Position numbers and translations under genes: made by a program. A stretch of DNA of 19,721 bases. Origin: Candidatus Marinamargulisbacteria bacterium SCGC AG-343-D04. GTDB taxonomy: Bacteria; Margulisbacteria; Marinamargulisbacteria; GCA-2716485; GCA-002719695. Below, in pieces: positions 7,993 through 15,936 of the stretch; the stretch's first letter is position 1; every line of letters begins with the position of its first letter. The notes beneath the pieces are model-generated. The model was not told where the DNA came from, did no database searches, and was given only the letters and a program-made list of their open reading frames with translations. Location of the stretch: positions 1 through 19,721 of the forward strand of contig QFBQ01000025.1 in assembly GCA_003265885.1 (NCBI GenBank). The letters run 5' to 3'.

Positions 7993-8838
7993 TCATGATG
8001 AAAAAAGGGACATTGTGTCGATGAGTCGAACCTTATCTAAGAATCCCGCAAACAAGATACGGCTATTTTCATCGCAGTGCTGAACGTCTTTTAGAGTCTG
8101 AGAGTGAACGATATGGAGGTAATCATGAGTAATACTCGGGTCAATATGAGTGCGGATAAGCGCTAAGAGTGTAGAGGAAAGATGTTCTCCTTGACGGAAG
8201 GCCAGTTGAGCCTGTTGAAGAGCTTTGAAAATAGAGCTTGCTGTCTCACGTTGCTCAGATGTTAGATATTGATTACGAGAACTCATAGCGAGGCCATTTT
8301 GTTCGCGAATAAGAGGAGACATTATGATGGTGGTAGGGATGAAGAGATCCTTGCAACACTGCGTGATGACTCTAAATTGTTGATAATCTTTTTCGCCAAA
8401 AACGGCTATATCAGGGGTGACAATATTAAATAATCGGACAAGAACAGAGAGGATGCCTCCAAAAAATTGAGGGCGAGATTTGCCACAAAAAGAATGAGCT
8501 AGGCGTGTTGGGATAATGTGCGTATAGTCGTCTAATTGGGGATAAATAGTGCTGGATTCAGGAGTGAATACTAGATCAACCTCTGCGTCTTTACAGGCCT
8601 GTAGATCACTGTCCAAGTTTCTGGGGTAGCTATTAAAATCTTCATGAGGGGCAAATTGGGTGTTGTTAACAAAGATACTGACGATGACTGTATCAGCATG
8701 GAGTTTAGCCGTTTTAATAAGCGATAAATGGCCTTTATGTAAGGCTCCCATGGTGGGAACAAATGCAATCTTTTTTTGATTATCTTTTAACTGGAGAATG
8801 GATTGTTGAAGAGACGAAACGTCAGAAAAAACACGCAT
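7993..8838 (-). CDS. panC: Pantothenate synthetase (pantoate--beta-alanine ligase)
   Basis: PanC condenses pantoate and beta-alanine with ATP to make pantothenate, the precursor of coenzyme A. The 281-residue length is standard. The nucleotidyltransferase HIGH-type motif is H34-K-G-H37 in PTMGALHKGHLSL. Then come the pantoate-binding FVNNTQFAPHEDFNSYPR, FGEKDYQQ, and the KMSKS-like LAMSSRNQYL. Its ATG overlaps the stop of the small upstream ORF as TAATG, so the two are probably translationally coupled. panB and panD are not in the window. Confidence 0.96.
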   Translation of the reverse strand: MRVFSDVSSLQQSILQLKDNQKKIAFVPTMGALHKGHLSLIKTAKLHADTVIVSIFVNNTQFAPHEDFNSYPRNLDSDLQACKDAEVDLVFTPESSTIYPQLDDYTHIIPTRLAHSFCGKSRPQFFGGILSVLVRLFNIVTPDIAVFGEKDYQQFRVITQCCKDLFIPTTIIMSPLIREQNGLAMSSRNQYLTSEQRETASSIFKALQQAQLAFRQGEHLSSTLLALIRTHIDPSITHDYLHIVHSQTLKDVQHCDENSRILFAGFLDKVRLIDTMSLFSS

Positions 8839-8948
8839 TATTGGCTAGCAAAATACCATAAGATGAGGGTGATAGTGATGGAAATAGCCTTGATTTTCCA
8901 ATTAGAGATAAGTAGTTGTTTGATGTAGCTGAAAATGAAATGACTCAT
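8838..8948 (-). CDS. 36-residue single-helix protein resembling the N-terminus of YbbR/CdaR
   Basis: The frame between topA and panC encodes 36 residues. Its ATG (8946-8948) overlaps the topA stop as ATGA and its TAA (8838-8840) overlaps the panC ATG as TAATG, so start and stop both fit a coupled operon gene. The product starts MSHFIFSYIKQLLISNWKIK and continues with a hydrophobic helix ending LILWYFASQ. The Asn-Trp-x-Leu/Ile-Lys then membrane helix then Leu-Trp-Tyr pattern is what I know from the N-terminal anchor of YbbR/CdaR proteins, which regulate the diadenylate cyclase CdaA; here no YbbR repeats follow. It may be a relic of a longer ybbR gene or a functional membrane microprotein. Family assignment is inference. 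Confidence 0.65.
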   Translation of the reverse strand: MSHFIFSYIKQLLISNWKIKAISITITLILWYFASQ

Positions 8949-11245
8949 TTTTTCTTTTTGGGCCTTCTTTTAGGTTTTGGAGGGTTTTTGATAATTTCAA
9001 GACATTGTTCGAGAGTGAGCTCTTTAGCTTCGGTTCCTTTTGGAAGTCGGTAGTTTGTTTTTCCTTTTTTTAAGTAAGCACCATAAGGTCCGTTCAAGAG
9101 TTGGATAGGGGGGTCTTGGTCATCAAAAATTTTGATTATTTTTTCTTTATCTTTTTTTCGCTTTTCATGAATGAGTTCTATGGCGAGATCTAAGGTAATG
9201 TCATGAATAGACATATCTTTAGGGATAGATACAAATTGAGAATCCAATTTAACGTAAGGGCCAAAACGACCACGACTAACAATAACATCATTGTCTTCAA
9301 ATTGGCCTAATGTTTTAGGGAAATTAAAAAGAGCAAGCGCTTCTTCAAGCGTAATAGTTTTGATATCATGGTCGTCATCAATGCCTGCAAAGGTAGGTTT
9401 GTCGTCATCTGTAGCCAGACCAATTTGAGCCATAGGGCCGTAACGCCCAATTTTAACGATGACATCTTTACCAGATTTTGGATCTTTCCCAAGATGGCGT
9501 TCTCCAACAGACACTTTTTCCATGTCTTTATTGGCGGTTTCTATCATTTTTCCTAGAGGGGTATAGTATTCGGAAACCAGAGATTTCCATTCACATTTTC
9601 CTTCTTGAATATCATCCAGTTTATTTTCCATAGTGGCTGTAAACTTTAAATCTAAAACACTATGAAAAAACTCTTCTAGTTTATCGTTTGTAACAAAACC
9701 TAATTCAGAAGGAAATAATTTCTTTTGGTCTTTTTCGATATAACCTCGATCTTGAATAGTAGACAAGGTAGGAGCGTAAGTAGATGGACGTCCAATACCC
9801 AATTCTTCGAGTTCTTTAACGAGGGTGGCTTCAGAGAATCTAGGAGGGGGTTGGGTGAACTTTTGTTCGGTGTCTACGTTTCCAAGATTCAGAGATTGAT
9901 TGTCCGAGAGTTCTGGTAATAATCTTGTTTTATTATCAGCATCGTCTTTGCTAGAATCGTCATACCCTTCCATATAGACCCGTGTAAAACCATCGAACAC
10001 TAAGATGCTACCGGATGCTCTAGAAAAATAGCTGTTGTTATGATGTGTAGATTTAACAACAACCTGAGTACGGTCATATTCAGCGGCGGCCATTTGAGAT
10101 GCAATGAATCGATCCCAAATTAGTTTGTATAGTCTGAAATGATCGGAAGAGACTTCTGATTCTATCTTTTTAGGAGGATAGTCTGTTGAAGAGGGGCGGA
10201 TGGCTTCATGTGCATCTTGCACTTTAGTTTCTTTTTTCTTAGTTTTTGCTGGGATTCCTAAATACTTATCTGAGAAAGTAGATTTTATATACGATTTAGC
10301 GGCAGAAATAGCCGTGTCTGACAATCGAGTAGAATCTGTTCTCATATAGGTAATAAGACCAATAGACTCTCCATCAATAGAAACCCCTTCGTAGAGTTGC
10401 TGAGCCATCATCATGGTTTTTTTAGCGGACCAGTTTAGTTTTCTGGAGGCTTCTTGTTGTAGGGTGGATGTAATAAAAGGAAGTGCTGGATTTCTGCGAA
10501 TGCGACTTTTTTTAATAGAGTCTACGCTGTGAGAAGCCTCTTCAAGTTCTTGTTTAACAGTGGAAGCTGTTTTTTCGTCAGAGACCTCATATTTGTTATT
10601 GAGAGATCCCTTCGCGACTAATCTTGCAGTGAATTCATCGTGTTTATCGGTTTTTAAAAGAGATTCAATAACCCAATATTCTTTAGGTTCAAAGGCTAAA
10701 ATGGCTTTCTCTCTATCGCAGATAATTTTTACGGCAACAGACTGAACTCTTCCAGCAGAAAGTCCTCGTTGAATTTTTTTAGAGAGTAAGGGACTTAATT
10801 TATAGCCAATAAGTCTATCGAGGACACGACGTGCTTGTTGAGCGTTGACCAGATCAATGTCGATCTCTCGAGAGCTTTTGATGGCGTCTTTGATGGCAGG
10901 TTCAGTAATTTCGTTAAAGACGATACGACGTATTTTATCTTTAGGGCATTTGGTAGCTTCGATGATATGCCAGGCGATGGCTTCTCCTTCTCTATCTGGG
11001 TCAGTGGCTATGTAGACGAGGTCACTTTTTTTGGAAGCGGACGTTAGTTCCTTGATAATTTTTGATTTATCTTTCATAACTTCATAAGATGGAGAAAAAT
11101 CATTATCGATATCAACACCCAATTTTTTTCCAGGAAGATCTCTAACGTGCCCAAAAGAGGCTGCTAAATCATAATCTTTACCAAGAAACTTGGAAATTGT
11201 TTTACATTTTGCGGGTGACTCAACTATTACGAGATATTTTGCCAT
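8945..11245 (-). CDS. topA: DNA topoisomerase I
   Basis: TopA relaxes negative supercoils by cutting one strand through a phosphotyrosine link. The 766-residue protein has the Toprim domain at the N-terminus (VIVESPAK with E9; DPDREGE at 82-88 for metal binding) and the active-site Tyr300 in GLITYMRTDSTR. GIGRPSTYAPTLSTIQDRGY follows in the core. The C-terminal part has repeated GRYGPMAQIG, GRFGPYVKL and GPYGAYLKKG units, the zinc-free TopA C-terminal repeats, and ends in a lysine/proline-rich tail. There are no Cys4 zinc fingers and no SWIB domain. It begins 35 bases after mutL without an obvious Shine-Dalgarno and ends in an ATGA overlap with the small ORF. Confidence 0.96.
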   Translation of the reverse strand: MAKYLVIVESPAKCKTISKFLGKDYDLAASFGHVRDLPGKKLGVDIDNDFSPSYEVMKDKSKIIKELTSASKKSDLVYIATDPDREGEAIAWHIIEATKCPKDKIRRIVFNEITEPAIKDAIKSSREIDIDLVNAQQARRVLDRLIGYKLSPLLSKKIQRGLSAGRVQSVAVKIICDREKAILAFEPKEYWVIESLLKTDKHDEFTARLVAKGSLNNKYEVSDEKTASTVKQELEEASHSVDSIKKSRIRRNPALPFITSTLQQEASRKLNWSAKKTMMMAQQLYEGVSIDGESIGLITYMRTDSTRLSDTAISAAKSYIKSTFSDKYLGIPAKTKKKETKVQDAHEAIRPSSTDYPPKKIESEVSSDHFRLYKLIWDRFIASQMAAAEYDRTQVVVKSTHHNNSYFSRASGSILVFDGFTRVYMEGYDDSSKDDADNKTRLLPELSDNQSLNLGNVDTEQKFTQPPPRFSEATLVKELEELGIGRPSTYAPTLSTIQDRGYIEKDQKKLFPSELGFVTNDKLEEFFHSVLDLKFTATMENKLDDIQEGKCEWKSLVSEYYTPLGKMIETANKDMEKVSVGERHLGKDPKSGKDVIVKIGRYGPMAQIGLATDDDKPTFAGIDDDHDIKTITLEEALALFNFPKTLGQFEDNDVIVSRGRFGPYVKLDSQFVSIPKDMSIHDITLDLAIELIHEKRKKDKEKIIKIFDDQDPPIQLLNGPYGAYLKKGKTNYRLPKGTEAKELTLEQCLEIIKNPPKPKRRPKKKK

Positions 11246-11280
11246 GGATGCATTATGGAAAGTGATTGAAGACTTGTCAA

Positions 11281-13137
11281 TTATTTTCTTGAAAAAAGTG
11301 TTTCAAGTTTATGTTGATCAAAATGAAAAAACAGTGGGCGGCCATGAGGGCAGGTAAAGTTTTGAGGAGAACGAATGAAATCTTGAAGCAATTGTTTGAT
11401 TTCCGCTTCATGAAGGGTTTGACCCGCTTTAATAGCGGCTCTACAGGCTTTGCGTTGAAGGATTTCTTTTTGATCTAATGTTAAATCACGAGAAGATCCA
11501 GGGTATTCTTTAAGTTGCAATAAGATGGAAGGGATAAGCTCTTGTAATGAGACGCGTTGAAATTGGATAGGGATCTCTCTGACAACGATTTGGTCTTGGC
11601 CAAAAGATTCACAGATAAAGTTAAGATCTTCAAAAAAAGAATTATGGGATTCAAAAATAGTCATGAGATCGGGATCAATAGAAATGATTTCAGATAAGAG
11701 TAAGAGCTGTCTGGAGCCGTCTTTACCGGCATTGTCTTTAATCTGTTCATAGAGAATACGTTCATGAACGGCGTGCTGATCTATGATATAAGCGCCATCT
11801 GACGTTTTTAATATAATATAGGTTTTTAAAATTTGTAAAAAATCTAGAGGGGAGGATCCGGATTGAGGAGAATTTTGGGCAAAGAGTTCGATGGAGTTTT
11901 CGATGGTTTTTTCAGTGATAGTGGGTGTGTCAGGAGTATAGTGATCCGGGGATTTATAAGGGGTATCTAGAGACGATTTTTCTGTAACTGAGTAGGGCCG
12001 AAGGGACGTGGGATCAGAGTCTAGAGGAGAGAAAGAAGAGAGAGGGGGTGATGATTGAGAGCTGGGCAAGGGTGATGATTGCTGAGTAGGAAAAGGGGGA
12101 GAATCTGCTGAAAAAGCAGAGAGTTGTTCAAGGGGGGCTGTATGCGCGTTGACCTGTTGAAGAGAGATGGAGATTGCTTTAGGAAGAGCGTCAAAAAGAA
12201 AGCCGGGATTGATAAACTTGATGTCATGTTTTTGGGGATGGATATTGATGTCGAGTTGATTGGACTGAATGGAGATATTTAAAATAGCGAGAGGAAAACG
12301 GCGATGAGGAATGAGATCTTTATAGGATCGTTGAAGAGAGCTGTGAATGAGAGCATTTTTGATGAGTCTGTTGTTGACTGCAAATACTTGTTTGCTTTTA
12401 TTTGGAAAGGTGAGGGTGGGATCAGAGATGAAACCTGAAAAGGAAATAGGTCCGATAGATTCGTTGATGGGAACCAGTTTATCTTTGAGAGATTTTCCAT
12501 AGAGAGAGACTAAAAGAGATTCGAGGTCTGTGATGCCGGTTGTATTTAGTTTTTCATTAGAATCTGCAATGAGAATAAACGAGAGGGTGGGGTGAATAAG
12601 ACTAAAGTGGATACAGACATCCATGATATAGGATAATTCAGTACCAGATGTTTTGAGGAACTTTTTACGGACAGGAATGTTATGAAAAAGGTCATGAACT
12701 TCGATTGTGGTGCCAGTGGGGTGGGAGCATAGTGAGGGAACAGAGATAGAATCTTGGAAAGCGGTAATGGAATAAGCTGAATCATCACCTCGTTTTGAGG
12801 AGATGGTTAAAGATGCGCAATGACTAATACTGGAGAGGGCTTCTCCTCGAAAACCAAAGGAGTCTGTGTTGTAGATGTCATCGAGTGAGGAGATTTTTGA
12901 TGTAGCATGGCGAATAGGGGCAAGGGGGAGGTCTTCTTTGTGGATGCCATGTCCGTTATCTGTAATTTTGATGAGTTCTTTTCCGCCTTCTTTGATATGA
13001 ATAGTAATGGTTGTGGCTCCAGCATCAATAGCGTTTTCGACAAGTTCTTTTACGATAGACGCGGGTCTGTCGATAACTTCACCGGCGGCAATTTTGTTGA
13101 TGGTGATAGAGTCTAATTCTTTAATAGTCGTGGCCAT
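11281..13137 (-). CDS. mutL: DNA mismatch repair protein MutL (endonuclease type)
   Basis: MutL links mismatch recognition by MutS to strand excision. The 618-residue protein has the GHKL ATPase domain: E31 and N35 in KELVENAIDAG, DNGHGI (60-65), FGFRGEAL (95-102) and GTTIEVHDLFHNIPVR (142 onward). A low-complexity Ser/Pro linker follows (about 341-425), then the C-terminal dimerisation domain. The endonuclease motif DQHA(x)2E(x)4E is complete (453-464), as are ACRAAIKAGQ (564-573) and CPHGRP (596-601), so this MutL should nick DNA itself, as in bacteria lacking MutH. QLLLLS (477-482) may be the sliding-clamp contact. It is the first gene of the - strand cluster, divergent from the lpxB-like start. 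Confidence 0.96.
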   Translation of the reverse strand: MATTIKELDSITINKIAAGEVIDRPASIVKELVENAIDAGATTITIHIKEGGKELIKITDNGHGIHKEDLPLAPIRHATSKISSLDDIYNTDSFGFRGEALSSISHCASLTISSKRGDDSAYSITAFQDSISVPSLCSHPTGTTIEVHDLFHNIPVRKKFLKTSGTELSYIMDVCIHFSLIHPTLSFILIADSNEKLNTTGITDLESLLVSLYGKSLKDKLVPINESIGPISFSGFISDPTLTFPNKSKQVFAVNNRLIKNALIHSSLQRSYKDLIPHRRFPLAILNISIQSNQLDINIHPQKHDIKFINPGFLFDALPKAISISLQQVNAHTAPLEQLSAFSADSPPFPTQQSSPLPSSQSSPPLSSFSPLDSDPTSLRPYSVTEKSSLDTPYKSPDHYTPDTPTITEKTIENSIELFAQNSPQSGSSPLDFLQILKTYIILKTSDGAYIIDQHAVHERILYEQIKDNAGKDGSRQLLLLSEIISIDPDLMTIFESHNSFFEDLNFICESFGQDQIVVREIPIQFQRVSLQELIPSILLQLKEYPGSSRDLTLDQKEILQRKACRAAIKAGQTLHEAEIKQLLQDFIRSPQNFTCPHGRPLFFHFDQHKLETLFSRK

Positions 13138-13263
13138 AGTCTAAAGATAAAACAAAAATGAAAAAAAGAACACCGTTCAGGACATAATAAAACACCTTTA
13201 AATAGTATGATATAAAACTAATTGAGCTTAAAATGTTTGTGTGATTGATAAAAGTAGGTCATA
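13138..13263. promoter_or_regulatory. Divergent intergenic region between mutL and the lpxB-like start
   Basis: These 126 AT-rich bases must hold the promoters for mutL (- strand) and the divergent gene (+ strand). On the - strand a CATACT or TACTAT box around 13202-13212 is a weak -10 candidate for mutL. On the + strand TTGAGC (13222-13227) with GATAAA (13247-13252) is a poor match with 19-base spacing. ATTGAGCTTAAAATGTTT at 13221-13238 resembles the sequence just upstream of infA. I see no tRNA, riboswitch or strong hairpin. Confidence 0.35.
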
Positions 13264-13317
13264 ATGAAAAAAAATATGAATGGGAAAAAAATATATATAT
13301 CGGCCTGTGAATTATCT
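13264..13317 (+). CDS. lpxB: 5' fragment of a probable lpxB, cut by the inversion junction
   Basis: An ATG at 13264 preceded by AGTAGG (5-base spacing) opens a frame encoding MKKNMNGKKIYISACELS. This matches the LpxB N-terminal pattern [IL]-[FY]-[IV]-S-A-[GC]-E-x-S-G-D. LpxB joins UDP-diacylglucosamine and lipid X to form the lipid A disaccharide, so it would imply an outer membrane with lipid A. At the point where GD should follow, the sequence instead becomes rpoN reverse complement; the frame then reads YRSSKII and stops at TAG 13339-13341. Only about 18 codons are visible, so the identification rests on one short motif and on plausible position divergent from mutL. A second ATG at 13276 lacks a ribosome binding site. 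Confidence 0.6.
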
Positions 13318-13323
13318 TACAGG
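13304..13323. other. Inversion junction
   Basis: Identity with the reverse complement of 6412 downward begins at 13311; base 13310 and those before it do not match. ATTATCT (13311-13317) fits both rpoN (codons 184-186) and the expected continuation of the lpxB-like frame (E-L-S), so a 7-base microhomology probably sits at the joint. CCTGT (13304-13308) and ACAGG (13319-13323) also form a 5-base inverted repeat across it, which may be chance. An in-frame TGA (13308-13310) directly precedes the rpoN fragment. Confidence 0.85.
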
Positions 13324-14117
13324 TCATCCAAGATCATCTAGAGGATCTCGGCGACAAACGCTATGACCATATAGCCGCGATACTTAAAATCCCTAAAGAA
13401 GGGGTAGAATCACTTGCACAGTTCATTAAAGAAAATTTAAATCCTAATCCAGGATCTGCCTTTTCAGAGACTCAGTTCAATCATCACATCACCCCTTCTT
13501 TTGATATTCAGTATATCAACGACACCTTGACCATTACCAACTTAGAGCAAAAAAAAGGGATTTCAATTGCTATTTCACAAGAATATCTTCACCTACTTAA
13601 CGACTCTAAAACAGATGAAAAAACTCGCCTTTTTTTAAAAGAAAAACATGAAAAAGCTAAAGAATTATATCAACACTTAGAAAATAGACATCGTACTATT
13701 GAAAAGCTTATGCACTATATTTGTAACAAACAACACCTCTTCTTTCAACATGGGCATCCCTGCTTAATTCCTCTTCTCCAAAAACAAGTTGCACACGATC
13801 TGTCTATGAATCCCTCTACCATCTCCAGAATTTTATCTTCAAAATTCTGCAGAACTCCTTTTGGTATTTTTCCTTTAAAATATTTATGCCCTCGAAATTA
13901 TTTTGGAAAAACAAACCACCAGTTTAAAAAACTCATTGAACAAATTTTTCTTCAATTCCCAAAATACTCTGATCAAAAAATTTCAAACATCCTCCTTCAT
14001 CAAGGTATCTCCATTGCTCGTCGAACCATCGCCAAATACAGACTCGAATCAGGTTTATCTTCTAGCTATTTCCAAGGACGAAAGTCTTCTAACAATCAAG
14101 ATCTGATGCATCAATAA
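13311..14117 (+). pseudogene. rpoN: 5'-truncated rpoN fragment (right copy, codons 184-451)
   Basis: The first base is the first base of codon 184, and the frame runs without change to the same stop codon as the intact gene at 5606-6961. It encodes 268 residues covering part of the core-binding region, the helix-turn-helix-like segment and the RpoN box ARRTIAKYRL, but lacks the activator-interacting N-terminus. A TGA immediately before the junction prevents any fusion, and the first possible start in frame is a TTG at 13527. As written it could not be a working sigma factor. It exists only because the inverted repeat breaks inside rpoN. Confidence 0.9.
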
Positions 14118-14203
14118 AAAAAATGTTTAAGAATCTGATTTTTTTTGTATTTAACTATACTATTATTGAGCTAAACGTTTTATAATAGGTTTGGATTTTA
14201 TTT
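14118..14203 (+). promoter_or_regulatory. infA upstream region, right copy
   Basis: TATAAT at 14181-14186 lies 17 bases before the ATG at 14204, with ATTGAGCTAAACGTTT directly upstream (from 14165). This would be a short-leader promoter; no convincing -35 is visible. Identical to the left copy at 5520-5605. Confidence 0.4.
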
Positions 14204-14455
14204 ATGAAAAGAAAAAATAAAAAAAGAGCACAACCAAAAGTTAAAGAAGACGCCCTCATTGTTGCAGGGGAAGTCATCGAATGTCTTCCTGAAACCAAGT
14301 TTAGAGTTCAGCTTGAAACAGGTCAGGAAATCATTGCATATACGTCCGGTAGACTTTATAAATTTCGCATTCGTATTATTATGGGTGACAAGGTACTCGT
14401 AGAACTCTCTCCTTACGATCTCACTAAGGGTCGAATTGTAAGACGAGAAAAATAA
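14204..14455 (+). CDS. infA: Translation initiation factor IF-1 (right copy)
   Basis: This is identical in sequence to the protein at 5268-5519: 83 residues, a basic N-terminal extension, the OB fold and the SPYDLTKGRI signature near the C-terminus. Here it follows the truncated rpoN fragment by 86 bases and converges on the right copy of ispD with 9 bases between stop codons. If the inverted repeat is an artefact, this is the same gene seen twice rather than a paralogue. The perfect protein identity, including in the variable extension, and the identical flanks argue against an old duplication. Confidence 0.93.
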   Translation: MKRKNKKRAQPKVKEDALIVAGEVIECLPETKFRVQLETGQEIIAYTSGRLYKFRIRIIMGDKVLVELSPYDLTKGRIVRREK

Positions 14456-14464
14456 AATCTTTTT

Positions 14465-15145
14465 TTAAATCTCTTCTCTTTCTTTAGCTATTTCCAAATA
14501 CCGTTCTGCACACTGTAAATCTTTGCGATAGGTTATCTTGATATTAAGATCATCTCCATCTACTACTCTAACCTTTTTCCCCATCTTTTCAATCAATCCC
14601 GCCTCATCTGTAAGGTCTATATACTCAGATTGATCATAGGCACTTCGTAATAGCTCTGTCGAAAAACCTTGAGGCGTTTGAACGGCAACACATTCACTTC
14701 TATCTATCGTTTCGATTACCGTATTACTCGCAACTCGTTTTAATGTATCAGATACAGGAATTCCGGGAATAACACAATCATGGGCCCTCAATGCATCCAA
14801 GACCGTCTGAATTAGCTTTTTAGACACAAACGGTCTAGCTGCATCATGAATTAAGGTATAGGGCCATACCTCGCATGCATTCAGAGCATTTCTTACAGAT
14901 TCAGCTCTCGTTTCTCCTCCCTCTACAATTTTTATAGGAAAAGGGGCCCCTTTGATGTCTTCTATCACTCTATCTTTAAACATCTTGGATGCAGGTATCA
15001 CGCAAACACCTACATCAAATCCTGAAAACGCAGCCAAGGTCCTCGATAAAATAGAGTGAGACTGAATAGAGTGGAACTGTTTAGGTAGATCATGCTTCAT
15101 TCGAGAAGACTGACCTGCCGCAGGGATAATAAGATTAAAACTCAT
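14465..15145 (-). CDS. ispD: 2-C-methyl-D-erythritol 4-phosphate cytidylyltransferase (right copy)
   Basis: This is identical to the 226-residue IspD at 4578-5258, with the CTP-binding PAAGQSSRM, GGETRAESVRNAL, HDAARPFV and VQTPQGF motifs intact. It is the last gene of the - strand cluster in this arm, and its ATG overlaps the trpA stop by 4 bases. Its function would be CDP-methylerythritol synthesis in the MEP pathway. No other MEP gene is in the window. It probably represents the same locus as the left copy. Confidence 0.93.
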   Translation of the reverse strand: MSFNLIIPAAGQSSRMKHDLPKQFHSIQSHSILSRTLAAFSGFDVGVCVIPASKMFKDRVIEDIKGAPFPIKIVEGGETRAESVRNALNACEVWPYTLIHDAARPFVSKKLIQTVLDALRAHDCVIPGIPVSDTLKRVASNTVIETIDRSECVAVQTPQGFSTELLRSAYDQSEYIDLTDEAGLIEKMGKKVRVVDGDDLNIKITYRKDLQCAERYLEIAKEREEI

Positions 15146-15936
15146 GTTTTTAACAATGTCTTTATACTCTTTTTTAATGCCTCACATGTTTTGTTCTTAT
15201 CTTTATGCTTGGCAATCACCTGTATCAAATGGCTCCCTACAATCGCCCCATCTGCAAATGAATATATATCTCTTACATGATCTGGCTTACTGATTCCAAA
15301 TCCTACTGCCACAGGAATATCCTTTACCGCTTTAATGCTCTTTATAATATGACTTAAATTAGTCGCAAAAGCATCTCGTTCCCCCGTAATTCCTGTCGAT
15401 GAAATTAAATATAAAAACCCTTCTGATGCATTCACAATCTTTTTTAATCGTGATGATGAACATAATGGTGATATTAAATGAATCAGAGAGATCTGTGCTT
15501 TTCTTGCTTGTTTTGTATAGTCAGTCGCCATTTCTATGGAACAATCTGGCAAAATAAACCCATCACACCCACAAGCTTTTGCATCCTTAAAACATTTTTC
15601 AACAGAATACTGTATCACTAAATTAATAGCAGTCATAATGACAATCGGGGTTTTAGGAAAACGTTTTTTAAGTTTTGTAATGAGCTTAAAGGCTTGCCTA
15701 AGTGACACATCTTCATTTGTCGATAAAGCTCGCTGATGAGACGCTTGAATCACCGGGCCATCAGCAATAGGATCCGAAAAAGGCATCCCGATTTCTATAA
15801 TATCTACTCCGTTTTCAATCAGTGTACATCCATACTCATAGGTCAATTCCACACTAGGATCTCCTAATGTAATATACCCTATTAATGCCTTTTTCTTCTT
15901 AAAGATGTTTGAAATATCTTGATTATAAATGCTCAC
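15142..15936 (-). CDS. trpA: Tryptophan synthase alpha chain (right copy)
   Basis: This is identical to the left TrpA. The start is again taken as GTG (15934-15936), with GGAG 7 bases upstream inside the end of trpB, giving 264 residues. An extension to 16035 is open in frame but overlaps trpB coding sequence and has no family match. E48 and D59, the catalytic acids, are intact. The 14-base overlap with trpB and 4-base overlap with ispD are preserved exactly, as expected for an exact copy of the DNA rather than an independently evolved gene. Confidence 0.93.
   Translation of the reverse strand: MSIYNQDISNIFKKKKALIGYITLGDPSVELTYEYGCTLIENGVDIIEIGMPFSDPIADGPVIQASHQRALSTNEDVSLRQAFKLITKLKKRFPKTPIVIMTAINLVIQYSVEKCFKDAKACGCDGFILPDCSIEMATDYTKQARKAQISLIHLISPLCSSSRLKKIVNASEGFLYLISSTGITGERDAFATNLSHIIKSIKAVKDIPVAVGFGISKPDHVRDIYSFADGAIVGSHLIQVIAKHKDKNKTCEALKKSIKTLLKT

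Noticed and set aside
12021..12227. Ser/Leu/Pro-rich ORF in the mutL linker region
   Set aside because: It is an alternative frame of the low-complexity Ser/Pro linker of MutL and not an independent gene.
13291..13300. AT dinucleotide repeat as a cruciform or replication-origin element
   Set aside because: Only five AT units, and they are in frame inside the lpxB-like start (Ile-Tyr-Ile). No DnaA boxes or AT-rich 13-mers were recognised nearby.
5606..14117. Two rpoN genes, one encoding a short regulatory sigma-54 variant
   Set aside because: The second begins exactly at the repeat boundary, has a stop codon directly before it and no start with a ribosome binding site.
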